A stretch of DNA of 64,000 nucleotides from an uncultured Acetatifactor sp. (GTDB lineage: Bacteria; Bacillota; Clostridia; Lachnospirales; Lachnospiraceae), in contig CAJTXE010000004.1 in NCBI GenBank assembly GCA_910580225.1, forward strand, positions 1 through 64,000. Direction: 5' to 3'. The notes under the pieces are model-generated. The model saw nothing but the letters and a program-made list of their open reading frames with translations. It was not told the DNA's origin and searched no databases. A program made the position numbers and the translations under genes. This document shows positions 51,523 to 60,076 of this stretch, one piece after another (positions within the stretch are counted from its first letter, which is position 1; each line of letters begins with the position of its first letter).

Positions 51523-52497
51523 ATGAACGGGCAAGATAAGTATCAGGCAAATTATCATGTATATCGGAATGGAAAGTTTGATCCTTTTTGCTACTTGCTG
51601 AATTGTTATGACCAGGTATGCTATTTTCAATTTAGAAAAGTGTCTAATTTTAGCCGGTGGATTTATTTTTGTGATGATATTAATCTGGAAATAAAGGCAG
51701 ATAATATATTTGTAAGCAGATCATTGGTCAATAAAGAGTATCAGAAGGTTGGAAAATGGACAATCAAGGAAAACCATTTTGAAAAGATTCATGAATTACT
51801 AAAAGAGAAAGATACCCTAATGCTTCGTACAGCGTTTAATTATGTGCCCAATTATGTATGGTGGAAAGAAGGGCAAGATCATATTCATAGTTCGCATTTA
51901 ACATATGTAATCGGCGAAGATAACGATGTGTATTATGTGGTGGACAGTCCATGGGTTTTTTTGGATGTTAAAACAATCAGGATGGAAAATAATCCTTCAA
52001 TAGTCAAAATATTAAAGGGAAATTTTAATAAGGCTTTTCAAGAGTGTTGTGAGGTTTTTACAATAGAGCTTGAAAATTTACCGACAAAGAAAAGTGAAGA
52101 GTTTCCCTTTTTGAAAAGAGTTTTGGAAAAGATAGTTCAAAATTATTTTTCACAGAATGATACAAGCATTATGGGAAGAAAAGCAATACAATATTTAGCA
52201 GAAAAATGTAGTTTGCGGGAAGAAAAAATTTTTGATGCATCGTTTATGTATCACTTGTTAGTTGCCAGGAGGCTATTGTTAAAACGTGGAATCGAGATCT
52301 GTTCAGGCTATATAAATAACTATGATACTTTAATGAATTATTTGGATAGATCAATAGAGTACTGGACACAACTTAAGAAATTGTCAGATGATCATTTATA
52401 TAAAGGAGCGGATGTATTCTTGTTGACGGACCAGAATTTGACATCATTGGTCGCTAACGAAGAGAAACTTATTGAATGCCTGGATAAATGTATTTAA
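51523..52497 (+). CDS. BtrH/C39-like papain-fold protein
   Basis: A 324-residue protein. The middle resembles the papain-like/C39 fold of BtrH-type N-terminal domains: a His-rich SSHLTYVIGEDNDVYYVVDSP stretch with a possible His125/Asp141 dyad, preceded by several Cys (C23, C28, C33). A helical C-terminal part follows. BtrH moves an acyl group from a carrier protein to an amine in butirosin synthesis; a carrier protein gene follows here, so a similar acyl-transfer role is attractive but unproven. AGGAGG precedes the start. First gene of the AT-rich island, no signal peptide. Confidence 0.5.
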   Translation: MNGQDKYQANYHVYRNGKFDPFCYLLNCYDQVCYFQFRKVSNFSRWIYFCDDINLEIKADNIFVSRSLVNKEYQKVGKWTIKENHFEKIHELLKEKDTLMLRTAFNYVPNYVWWKEGQDHIHSSHLTYVIGEDNDVYYVVDSPWVFLDVKTIRMENNPSIVKILKGNFNKAFQECCEVFTIELENLPTKKSEEFPFLKRVLEKIVQNYFSQNDTSIMGRKAIQYLAEKCSLREEKIFDASFMYHLLVARRLLLKRGIEICSGYINNYDTLMNYLDRSIEYWTQLKKLSDDHLYKGADVFLLTDQNLTSLVANEEKLIECLDKCI

Positions 52498-52586
52498 GGA
52501 TGGAAGTGATTTCTGAATATTGGTTTTAGGGTGTTTTTTGCTATACAGGACTAAAAGATTATAAAATAATGAAGAAAGGGAGAGAA

Positions 52587-52841
52587 ATGAGAGAGAAGAT
52601 ATACAATGATGTTTTAAATAGAATCGTTAGTATTGTTAATCCTGAGATAACGGAACAGGTAGGGATGAATGTGTCACTGGAGGAAATGGGAATAGATTCG
52701 CTTTCATTAATCAGTTTTATTGTACAGATTGAAGGATTCTATGACATACAATTTAAAGATGAGTATTTAGAAGAAATAATACTTTCTGATATTGATGCAC
52801 TGGTTGATATTATAATTAGTTTAATAGAACATAAGGGATAA
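52587..52841 (+). CDS. Stand-alone acyl carrier protein
   Basis: An 84-residue carrier protein with the phosphopantetheine site Ser38 in MGIDSLSLISF. It is divergent from the fatty-acid ACP (10165), AT-rich, and lies between the BtrH-like gene and the radical SAM gene (one base before it). It is probably the assembly platform of the island. The start at 52587 follows AAAGGGAG; the ORF from 52569 adds six residues. Confidence 0.85.
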   Translation: MREKIYNDVLNRIVSIVNPEITEQVGMNVSLEEMGIDSLSLISFIVQIEGFYDIQFKDEYLEEIILSDIDALVDIIISLIEHKG

Positions 52842-52842
52842 A

Positions 52843-54252
52843 ATGATGGATAACATGCCGAAAATATATTTGGGTTACTTCAAACATTTGGAAGCGTATA
52901 GGGATAGCTATAATGTCCGTTGCTTTGATATTAAAGAATGTGGTGATGAGTATGGAGAGGTACTTAATCCTTCGTCTAATGTTGTAAACCAACTTATGGA
53001 TAGGAACAAAGAAAAAATTCTTGCTGAGATTGAACATGGAAATAGAGATATTAAGCAGCTTTTGAAGATGATCTCCGATCTATCTGCACAGCCTTGCAGT
53101 AAAAGGGTGATGGAATTTACTTTTATTGGTATTAGAATTACAACTGATTGTAATTTATATGGAAGTGACAGGTGCAGTTACTGTGACCAAAAGCGTTACA
53201 GGGGAAAGTTGGATGCAGAAAAGTTAAAAGAAATAATTGATTTAGTTTCTGATAAAGGTAAGCGGCGAGGAATAAATGTTTCGTTATCAGGGGGAGAGCC
53301 TCTTTTATTATATGAAGACTTATTTGGGAAAGGATTGATTAAAGCTTTTTATGATCATGGATGTGTGATAAATATGAATTCCAATTTACATTTGATTACA
53401 CCACATAGTGTATTGCCTATAATTAATAGTGGTTTGGCAAGTATACATACATCATTTGATTCATCGGTAGAATTTGTTCATGATAATTTGGTTTGCGAAG
53501 GTGCCATGAGTAGAGCAATTGAGGGTATTAAACTTTTTCAGAGTATTAAAAAAATATTTCATGTTTCTTATCCGGTAGTTCATATAAATGTGGTGGCGAC
53601 GAAGGATAATTTATTATTGTACGATAAATTACTACGTTTTTTGCTACAGTATAGATTGCCGCAGGAAAAGGTTGGGTTAGGGACGCCATATACGAATTCA
53701 GGAAGAATGGACTTGTCGCCACATCTTATTGTACTTGGAGGAGATAAGAACAGCGAATTACAGCCTGGAATAGATGATTGGGCCAAATTTGAGAATGAAG
53801 TGCTTCCGAGATGCAGGGAAATATGGAATGATTATTTAAATAAAAACGGGATTAGCCTGACAAGGAAAAATGGCTTCGATGTAGTACATTATTATAGTAA
53901 TCCGTTAAAATTTAGTTCAGTAAAAAAGACAGAAGATAAAAAGCAGTTCAGGCGTTGTTATATTGCTCCAACGCAGATTTATATTGTGAACAATGGGGAT
54001 TGCTTTGCCTGCGGATGTCATGCCGATGCAAAAAATGCTCCTGTATTAGGGAATATATATAAAGATTCTGTTGATGACATCATCAAAAATAATATTAATT
54101 TTCTTACAACTGAACTACCTCATCCGGAGTATTGTGCTAAATGTGCTAAAAACACCAGAAAGATGAACGCCATAATTGAAAACAAATTAATAGCACATAT
54201 TGAGAACTTGATTGTTCAGGCATCTAAGAACGCAGTGATATCAGAGCCTTAA
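52843..54252 (+). CDS. Radical SAM/SPASM-like enzyme with CX7CX2C motif
   Basis: A 469-residue radical SAM protein. The cluster-binding cysteines are C103, C111 and C114, in CNLYGSDRCSYC: CX7CX2C instead of the usual CX3CX2C. SLSGGEPLL is the SAM-binding GGE motif. The C-terminal region has further cysteines (C372, C387, C390, C392, C431, C434) matching a SPASM-like auxiliary cluster domain. An ~100-residue N-terminal extension precedes the barrel. It follows the ACP gene by one base. The substrate could be a carrier-bound amino acid or a peptide; not determined. Confidence 0.8.
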   Translation: MMDNMPKIYLGYFKHLEAYRDSYNVRCFDIKECGDEYGEVLNPSSNVVNQLMDRNKEKILAEIEHGNRDIKQLLKMISDLSAQPCSKRVMEFTFIGIRITTDCNLYGSDRCSYCDQKRYRGKLDAEKLKEIIDLVSDKGKRRGINVSLSGGEPLLLYEDLFGKGLIKAFYDHGCVINMNSNLHLITPHSVLPIINSGLASIHTSFDSSVEFVHDNLVCEGAMSRAIEGIKLFQSIKKIFHVSYPVVHINVVATKDNLLLYDKLLRFLLQYRLPQEKVGLGTPYTNSGRMDLSPHLIVLGGDKNSELQPGIDDWAKFENEVLPRCREIWNDYLNKNGISLTRKNGFDVVHYYSNPLKFSSVKKTEDKKQFRRCYIAPTQIYIVNNGDCFACGCHADAKNAPVLGNIYKDSVDDIIKNNINFLTTELPHPEYCAKCAKNTRKMNAIIENKLIAHIENLIVQASKNAVISEP

Positions 54253-54276
54253 CAGGAATGGAAAAAGGAGATAGGA

Positions 54277-54336
54277 TTGTCCTTATTTTTAACAAATACT
54301 TGGATGTCGGATAAAAGAGAAACAGGGAGAAAATGA
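54277..54336 (+). CDS. Possible 19-residue peptide (TTG start)
   Basis: A TTG at 54277 lies about 6 bases after AAAAAGGAG and opens a 19-codon frame (SLFLTNTWMSDKRETGRK after the start) that ends at 54336, one base before the ligase ATG. A ribosome binding site this good is otherwise unexplained. It may be a leader/coupling ORF or a tiny peptide substrate. Very short, so it can be chance. Confidence 0.3.
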   Translation: MSLFLTNTWMSDKRETGRK

Positions 54337-54337
54337 C

Positions 54338-55618
54338 ATGCTAAAAGTTATATATAAAGGAGGATATTTTGGTGAAGAAGAGATTATGGAAGGCGTGATA
54401 GACAAATTTTTGGATTATGGAGTAAAGGAAGGTAGCCTGGTGGCTTGTATTCTCAATAGTCCAATGAAGATAATATCTGTATGGCTGGCAATTTTAAAAA
54501 TCAAGGCAATTCCGGTGTTTATTCCTGGCTATTTTTCTGCCCATATGTTGGAAGGGATAAGAAAAAATTTAAGAGTAGATTTTACTGTTGAAGAAATAAA
54601 CGATGATCTTATCATAAATTATAACAATAACAGTATATTAAAAGTGGAACCTAACAGTATCATTTTTGCAAGTTCAGCCTCCACTGGAGAACCTAAGTTG
54701 ATTATGAAAACAAAGGAAAAATTAGACGCTGAATTTGAACGTTATAGAGAAGCTCTGGATTTAAAGTCAACGGATGTGTTTTTATCAATGGTTCCTTTAT
54801 ATCATGCATATGGTTTTATGTGTAGTTTATATACAGCACAGAAATTAGGGGCTACAGTTGTTGTGCCCCATACGTTATTTCCAAGAGGCATTATTTCTCT
54901 GCTAAAGAAACATAATGTGACAATTATTTATGGTGTTCCTGAACTGTACCAAAAATTATTATTATTAGATGTCTCCACTTTACCTGATAGTTTAAGGTAT
55001 GCTTTTTCTTCTTCGGCACCTGTTAGTAATGAATTATTGTTAGAGTTTAGGAAAAAGTTTCATTTTAGTTTAACACAGCAATATGGTTCTACCGAAACAG
55101 GGAGCGTAGCTATAAGTAAAAGTGATGATCTGAAAAATGAATTCAGTATGTCATTTCGAAATATCGAGTATAAATTGGAATTGTTTGGACAAGAAGAGGA
55201 GTTATACGAGATATTAATTGATTCAAAAGATACAATTGGGACTTATATATTTAATAATAAATTACAGTATATAGAGCCTGGAATTTACAGAACTTCAGAT
55301 TATGGGCAGTGTGTTGATGGAAAGCTTATAATATCTGGGCGTATAAAGGATATTGTTAATATTGCAGGCAGAAAAATATCAAAAAAATACATGGAAAGTG
55401 TAATGAAAAAATATCCATATTTGATATTTGCAAAGATTGAAGATGAAAGTAACGGGTTGTCATGCAGATACAAACTTTATGATAAAGAAAAAATTATGGA
55501 GTTTAAGGAATTCTGTAAAAAAGAACTTCCCTCATTTTCAATGCCTCAGAAGTTTATATGGATGGATGATTTGGAAAATATATTAACATGGAAAGAAGGG
55601 ATAAAATGGGGAATTTAA
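54338..55618 (+). CDS. ANL-superfamily ligase (AMP-binding)
   Basis: A 426-residue adenylate-forming enzyme. Motifs: phosphate loop ASSASTGEPK (111-120), QQYGSTETG, YRTSDYG, and ISGRIKDIVNIAGRKIS with the Asp/Arg of the C-terminal subdomain. The C-terminus ends TWKEGIKWGI, where a Lys could serve as the A10 catalytic lysine. It is shorter than usual (500 or more residues). With the nearby ACP it would activate an acid and load the carrier. It overlaps the next gene by 13 bases. Confidence 0.85.
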   Translation: MLKVIYKGGYFGEEEIMEGVIDKFLDYGVKEGSLVACILNSPMKIISVWLAILKIKAIPVFIPGYFSAHMLEGIRKNLRVDFTVEEINDDLIINYNNNSILKVEPNSIIFASSASTGEPKLIMKTKEKLDAEFERYREALDLKSTDVFLSMVPLYHAYGFMCSLYTAQKLGATVVVPHTLFPRGIISLLKKHNVTIIYGVPELYQKLLLLDVSTLPDSLRYAFSSSAPVSNELLLEFRKKFHFSLTQQYGSTETGSVAISKSDDLKNEFSMSFRNIEYKLELFGQEEELYEILIDSKDTIGTYIFNNKLQYIEPGIYRTSDYGQCVDGKLIISGRIKDIVNIAGRKISKKYMESVMKKYPYLIFAKIEDESNGLSCRYKLYDKEKIMEFKEFCKKELPSFSMPQKFIWMDDLENILTWKEGIKWGI

Positions 55619-56967
55619 ATAAATTTGTCAGAAAGGAAACATTGCTTGCCAGAGATGCTTCCAAAATTTTGTTGCCGCATCAATTCTATTATCCCCAGTT
55701 GTTTACTGTAGCAGATCGGTTTACGAATGAAAAAAGGGAAGATTTCCAAAATTATTTAAATCAGGGCAATGATGAATCAAAAGAAATGATGATATATGTT
55801 CACATTCCTTTTTGTGATGCACATTGTTCTTTCTGCAGTTTTGATAAAGCATATGATTTAAATGAAATTAGCAAATATGTTGATTGCTTAATAAGCGAAT
55901 TGGAATATTATGCTCAGTGCCCCTATTTTTCTCGAAAAATAATAAAAAGCATTCATTTTGGTGGAGGTACACCAACTATACTGCCGCCAGAGCAAATGGA
56001 AAGAATAGTAAAAGGAATATATGGCAATTTTAATGTAGAAAAAAATGCTATTATGAATATTGAAGGTTCTGCAACTACATTATGGCGGAAAGAAATACTT
56101 GATTATATTAAATCAAACAATTTTTCGAGGGTGAGTGTAGGGATTCAGACATTTGATGAAAAAACAAGGGCGTTTTATGGTAGCAGTGCATCATTAGGGG
56201 ATGTGTGGAAAACACTATACCTTTTAAAAAATAAGAGCATAGTTACATACATCGATGTCATGTATGGCTATCCGTTATTTAATGAAACGTATTCTGATTA
56301 TAATAGGGTAATGAAGGATATTGAAACTGCGGCAGATATTGGGGTTGACGGGATAGAGTTTGGGCAACTGTATCCGTTTTATAATCCAATGGAACAAGTA
56401 ATTAAAAGCAGAAATATGCAGTTTCCAGGAAAACAGGAATTGATTACTTTGATCCAGGATGCTACACAATTTATGTATAATCATGGATACACACAGTTAA
56501 CACAATACGGTTTTGTTCATTCTGAAGGTGAAATAATTCTTGAAAATGCATACTATGGGAAGGATGGAAAGAATATGGACTGTCTTGCACTGGGCTCTGG
56601 TGCATTTGGGAGCTTGGGAGAATGGAAATACCGTAATTTATTCTACAGGAGATACATGGAAAGTAAAGGTAATAGATACTTGCAGTTAAAGCACTTGAGT
56701 AAATATGAAATGAAAATGTCAGGGATTGTAGGTTTTCCTAAAACATTAGGAATCAGTAAGGATGCTTTAGAAAGAGTAAACGATAATCAGCCGTTTAAGG
56801 ATACTCTGCAGCAACTGTTAAATGCAGAAATGCTGGAAGAGGAAGAAAGGATATATACTTTGACCCGGAAAGGAAAATGTTACATCGATAATATTTATAT
56901 GGCTTTAATGTCAGAGGAAGAAAGAAAAAACATACTGAAAACAATGAAAATACACATTATTGAGTAG
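55606..56967 (+). CDS. HemN/HemW-type radical SAM enzyme
   Basis: A 453-residue coproporphyrinogen-oxidase-like radical SAM protein. C70, C74 and C77 lie in YVHIPFCDAHCSFC (CX3CX2C). Other HemN-type marks are HFGGGTPTILP, RVSVGIQTFDE and VDVMYGYPLF-like YIDVMYGYP. A C-terminal HemN-like domain is present. It is distant from housekeeping HemW and sits in a secondary-metabolism context, so it may be a class C methyltransferase or a C-C bond-forming enzyme. Its ATG overlaps the ligase end. Confidence 0.82.
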   Translation: MGNLNKFVRKETLLARDASKILLPHQFYYPQLFTVADRFTNEKREDFQNYLNQGNDESKEMMIYVHIPFCDAHCSFCSFDKAYDLNEISKYVDCLISELEYYAQCPYFSRKIIKSIHFGGGTPTILPPEQMERIVKGIYGNFNVEKNAIMNIEGSATTLWRKEILDYIKSNNFSRVSVGIQTFDEKTRAFYGSSASLGDVWKTLYLLKNKSIVTYIDVMYGYPLFNETYSDYNRVMKDIETAADIGVDGIEFGQLYPFYNPMEQVIKSRNMQFPGKQELITLIQDATQFMYNHGYTQLTQYGFVHSEGEIILENAYYGKDGKNMDCLALGSGAFGSLGEWKYRNLFYRRYMESKGNRYLQLKHLSKYEMKMSGIVGFPKTLGISKDALERVNDNQPFKDTLQQLLNAEMLEEEERIYTLTRKGKCYIDNIYMALMSEEERKNILKTMKIHIIE

Positions 56968-56991
56968 CTGAGGAAGAAGAGAGAGGGACGA

Positions 56992-58158
56992 GTGGTGGTT
57001 TATAGGTATGGTAAAAAAATATGCGGACCTGTATCTTTGCTTTCTTTGGGTTGCAGGAGGTTTCCGGCATTAGGCGATAATAGTGCGGATGTCATTAAAA
57101 ATCAGATATATGAAATGATAGATTACGCATATAAAAACGGAGTTACATATTTTGATACTACTGTTATGAATATGAAAAACAATAACGGAAACACGGAAGG
57201 AATTAGCGAGGTTGTTTTGGGGGAATATTTTGCGCAGCAAGGGCGGAACAATGTAATGTTGGGGGCAAAGCTGCCGTGGGAGTTTTGTAAAAATAAAGAG
57301 AACTGTGATCATTATTTTAAAATCCAGACAGAGAGGCTTCGTACAGATTATGTTGACATATATTTGCTGCAGGGATTAAATCAAGACGTTTGGAATGGGA
57401 TAAAGGATAGCTTTCTTATTGACTATATGTTGGAGCTGAAAAAAGAAGGAAAAATTAGGTATATTGGGTTTTCTTTTGATGGTCCATATGAGGGATTTTG
57501 TGATGTGGTTTCATATGGAATATGGGATTTATGCCAGATTCAGATGAATGTGGCTGATATGTTTTCACAAGTTACCATAAAAGGATTAAAAAAGGCGTTC
57601 GATGAAGGCGTAGATGTTTTTGTTACAGAACCGCTTAGAGGAGGAAAACTGTTAAATAATATTCCTGTTGCGGTTCTGGAAAAGTATAACAAACTTGGGA
57701 ATAGATATTCGGTTGCAGAGTGGTGCTTCCGGTGGCTGTATGACTCCCCCTATATAACAAGTATACTATGCGGCATGAGAAATATACAACAGCTGAAAAG
57801 CGATATTCAAGTATTTCAGGAAGCGTCGCCGGATTGTCTTTCCGATGATGAAAAGAATATAATAAAAGATATTTGCAGGTTATATAATTCCATAGATATA
57901 CAATGTACGGAATGTGGCTGCTGCAGGGAATGTATGAATGGTCTAAACATACCTCAAATAGTTACGATAGTTAAATCGATGCTAGTATCAAATAATTCGT
58001 TTGCTAATAAGATTAAGTATCGACGCCTGACTTCGGGAGAGAAGGATATTGGCAAATGTAAAGAGTGTGAAAAATGTGCAATTGAATGTTCAAAGAAAAT
58101 AGATATTGCTGATATGATGCATGGTATATTGGATTATCTGGATTTCCATTTCGGATAA
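56992..58158 (+). CDS. Aldo-keto reductase-like protein with ferredoxin domain
   Basis: A 388-residue member of the group that joins an aldo-keto reductase barrel to ferredoxin-type clusters. N-terminal barrel: SLLSLGCRRFP, YFDTT, LGAKLPW (Lys kept), RYIGFSF. The catalytic His position reads YLLQGL (Gln), and the usual Tyr region lacks Tyr, so normal reductase chemistry is doubtful. C-terminal cysteines C305, C308, C311, C314 and C356, C359, C362, C366 can hold two [4Fe-4S] clusters. It starts at GTG 56992 (GTG 56995 possible) with GAGAGGGA upstream. It may supply electrons to the radical SAM enzymes. Confidence 0.78.
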   Translation: MVVYRYGKKICGPVSLLSLGCRRFPALGDNSADVIKNQIYEMIDYAYKNGVTYFDTTVMNMKNNNGNTEGISEVVLGEYFAQQGRNNVMLGAKLPWEFCKNKENCDHYFKIQTERLRTDYVDIYLLQGLNQDVWNGIKDSFLIDYMLELKKEGKIRYIGFSFDGPYEGFCDVVSYGIWDLCQIQMNVADMFSQVTIKGLKKAFDEGVDVFVTEPLRGGKLLNNIPVAVLEKYNKLGNRYSVAEWCFRWLYDSPYITSILCGMRNIQQLKSDIQVFQEASPDCLSDDEKNIIKDICRLYNSIDIQCTECGCCRECMNGLNIPQIVTIVKSMLVSNNSFANKIKYRRLTSGEKDIGKCKECEKCAIECSKKIDIADMMHGILDYLDFHFG

Positions 58159-58192
58159 GGATGATGGAGCTGAAGGGAAAGAAGCAGCTGTT

Positions 58193-60076
58193 ATGGCAAA
58201 GGAAAATTATATGGAAAAGCAGAAAAGAAAGCAATATAAGGTAATGATGGCAGTATTTTGTCTATTCAGGCGGTCATATGACTGGAACCCGGCATATTTA
58301 GCTATTCTGGCCGGACGTGTGGTGATAAACGCGCTGAGGCCTTTTCCGGCTATTATTTTTCCAGCGCTCATTGTGGATACCCTACTGGGAGGAGGTGTAT
58401 TTGGAGAGGTCCTAAGCCTGGTTTTGGCTATGGCGGGGAGCACTTTTCTGTTGGCATTGCTGGACATATGGTCAGGGAAGGGACTGGTGTTGTTGCAGAG
58501 CAGATTTAAGGATTACCTAAACGGTAAAATATCAGAAAAGCAGCAGCACATGTCTTTGGAAAAAATGGAAAGTGTGGAAGTGCGGGAGCTCTTTAACAGG
58601 GCAGACAATGCGGTCAGTGGCGAATTGAGCTATGCAGTTCGCACATTGGGGGGAGACAGAGGCGCGGATGCCATAGGGACGGAAATGATTAACCTGGTAT
58701 CAGGTGTCCTGAGGGCGATGGTATTGGTGTCCGCATTGTTGCGGCTGGGCTTGGTATCGGCAATTGTTATATTGGTGGTACTGACATTTCATATGTTCGG
58801 GGGAAGCAGGGAAAAGCGTGCTGCTTATGAGGAGCGGGTAAAAACTACGCCATTCAGGAATAAGAATCAGTATGTTACCAATGTGATGGTAGATTTCCGG
58901 TTTGCCAAAGAAATCCGATTGTATGGGTTACAGGATTTTCTAATGGGAAAATTTAAGAAGAATAAGCAAGGCTTCTATGTGGCACGGAAGGAAGCAAAAC
59001 CTGCATATTACTTTTCTCATGGTCTGGGTATTCTGGGGGAACTGTTACAGATGGCAGTTACTTATGGGTATCTGTTGACGGGCGTGCTTTGGGGTAGCAT
59101 AACCATTGGTGAATTTACTGGGTATGTAGCGGCACTGAATAATCTGTCCGCTACATTGGTGATGATAGTACAGGCATATTTAAATATTCATCTGTATGGA
59201 GAATATTTTATTGATTTTGAAAAGGTCATGGCTCTCGAGGAGGAGAACAGTTCAGATTCCTTATCTGTCTATGGACAAAGCGGAGACCAGGACAGTGTTC
59301 TTAGCCAAGGTGAGAGTGCGAAGGCCATTGTTTTCAGCAATGTATCCTTCAGCTATCCGGGAACAGACAGAAAGGCTCTGGACAATGTTTCGCTGGAGCT
59401 TCCGTCAAAGGGCAGTATTTCGGTTGTTGGGCAGAATGGTTCAGGAAAGTCAACATTGATAAAGCTGCTGCTCAGACTTTACAGGCCGGATGAAGGCAAT
59501 ATTTATTGGGATGGAAGAGATATATGGGAGATTCCTCTGAATGAATATCGGAAAAAGGTGGCGGCAGTCTTTCAGGATTATTCCATTTTTGCTCTGGACA
59601 TTCGTGATAATGTGGCTCCAGGAGGGGAGAATGATGAAAAGATATGGGATTGTCTTCGACAGGTGGGAGTAGATGGAACAGTGAAAAAGTTGCCCAGGCA
59701 GTTGGATACTTTGCTGTTCGGCTATTACCACGAGGAAGGTGTCGACCTTTCGGGTGGTGAGAAACAAAAGCTTGCCATAGCCAGAATGTTGCACAAAGAC
59801 TCAGCATTAATGATACTGGATGAACCAACAGCAGCCTTGGACCCGCGGGCAGAATTGGAAATATATGAGCAGGTTCACAGGTTGGCAGGTGAGAGGGCAG
59901 TATTGTACATATCTCACAGGATGTCAAGCTGCCATTTTTCTGATATCATCCTGGTACTGGAGGAGGGGCGTGTGGCAGAATGTGGCACGCACAATGATCT
60001 AATGGAGAGGAAATCCCTTTATTATCGGTTATATCAATCCCAAGCAGAATGCTATAAAGGAGGTAAGGCCGTATGA
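58193..60076 (+). CDS. ABC exporter half-transporter 1 (membrane + ATPase)
   Basis: A 627-residue fused ABC protein: N-terminal membrane domain (about 35-350) and C-terminal ATPase. Walker A is GQNGSGKST (about residue 413), the signature is LSGGEKQKLAIAR, Walker B is ALMILDEPTAALD, and the switch His is in YISHRMSS. It lies 34 bases after the AKR-like gene, and its stop overlaps the next start (ATGA). Probably a heterodimer with the next protein. Start alternatives are ATG 58211 (AAAGGA upstream) or an in-frame ATG at 58121 inside the previous gene. Confidence 0.9.
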   Translation: MAKENYMEKQKRKQYKVMMAVFCLFRRSYDWNPAYLAILAGRVVINALRPFPAIIFPALIVDTLLGGGVFGEVLSLVLAMAGSTFLLALLDIWSGKGLVLLQSRFKDYLNGKISEKQQHMSLEKMESVEVRELFNRADNAVSGELSYAVRTLGGDRGADAIGTEMINLVSGVLRAMVLVSALLRLGLVSAIVILVVLTFHMFGGSREKRAAYEERVKTTPFRNKNQYVTNVMVDFRFAKEIRLYGLQDFLMGKFKKNKQGFYVARKEAKPAYYFSHGLGILGELLQMAVTYGYLLTGVLWGSITIGEFTGYVAALNNLSATLVMIVQAYLNIHLYGEYFIDFEKVMALEEENSSDSLSVYGQSGDQDSVLSQGESAKAIVFSNVSFSYPGTDRKALDNVSLELPSKGSISVVGQNGSGKSTLIKLLLRLYRPDEGNIYWDGRDIWEIPLNEYRKKVAAVFQDYSIFALDIRDNVAPGGENDEKIWDCLRQVGVDGTVKKLPRQLDTLLFGYYHEEGVDLSGGEKQKLAIARMLHKDSALMILDEPTAALDPRAELEIYEQVHRLAGERAVLYISHRMSSCHFSDIILVLEEGRVAECGTHNDLMERKSLYYRLYQSQAECYKGGKAV

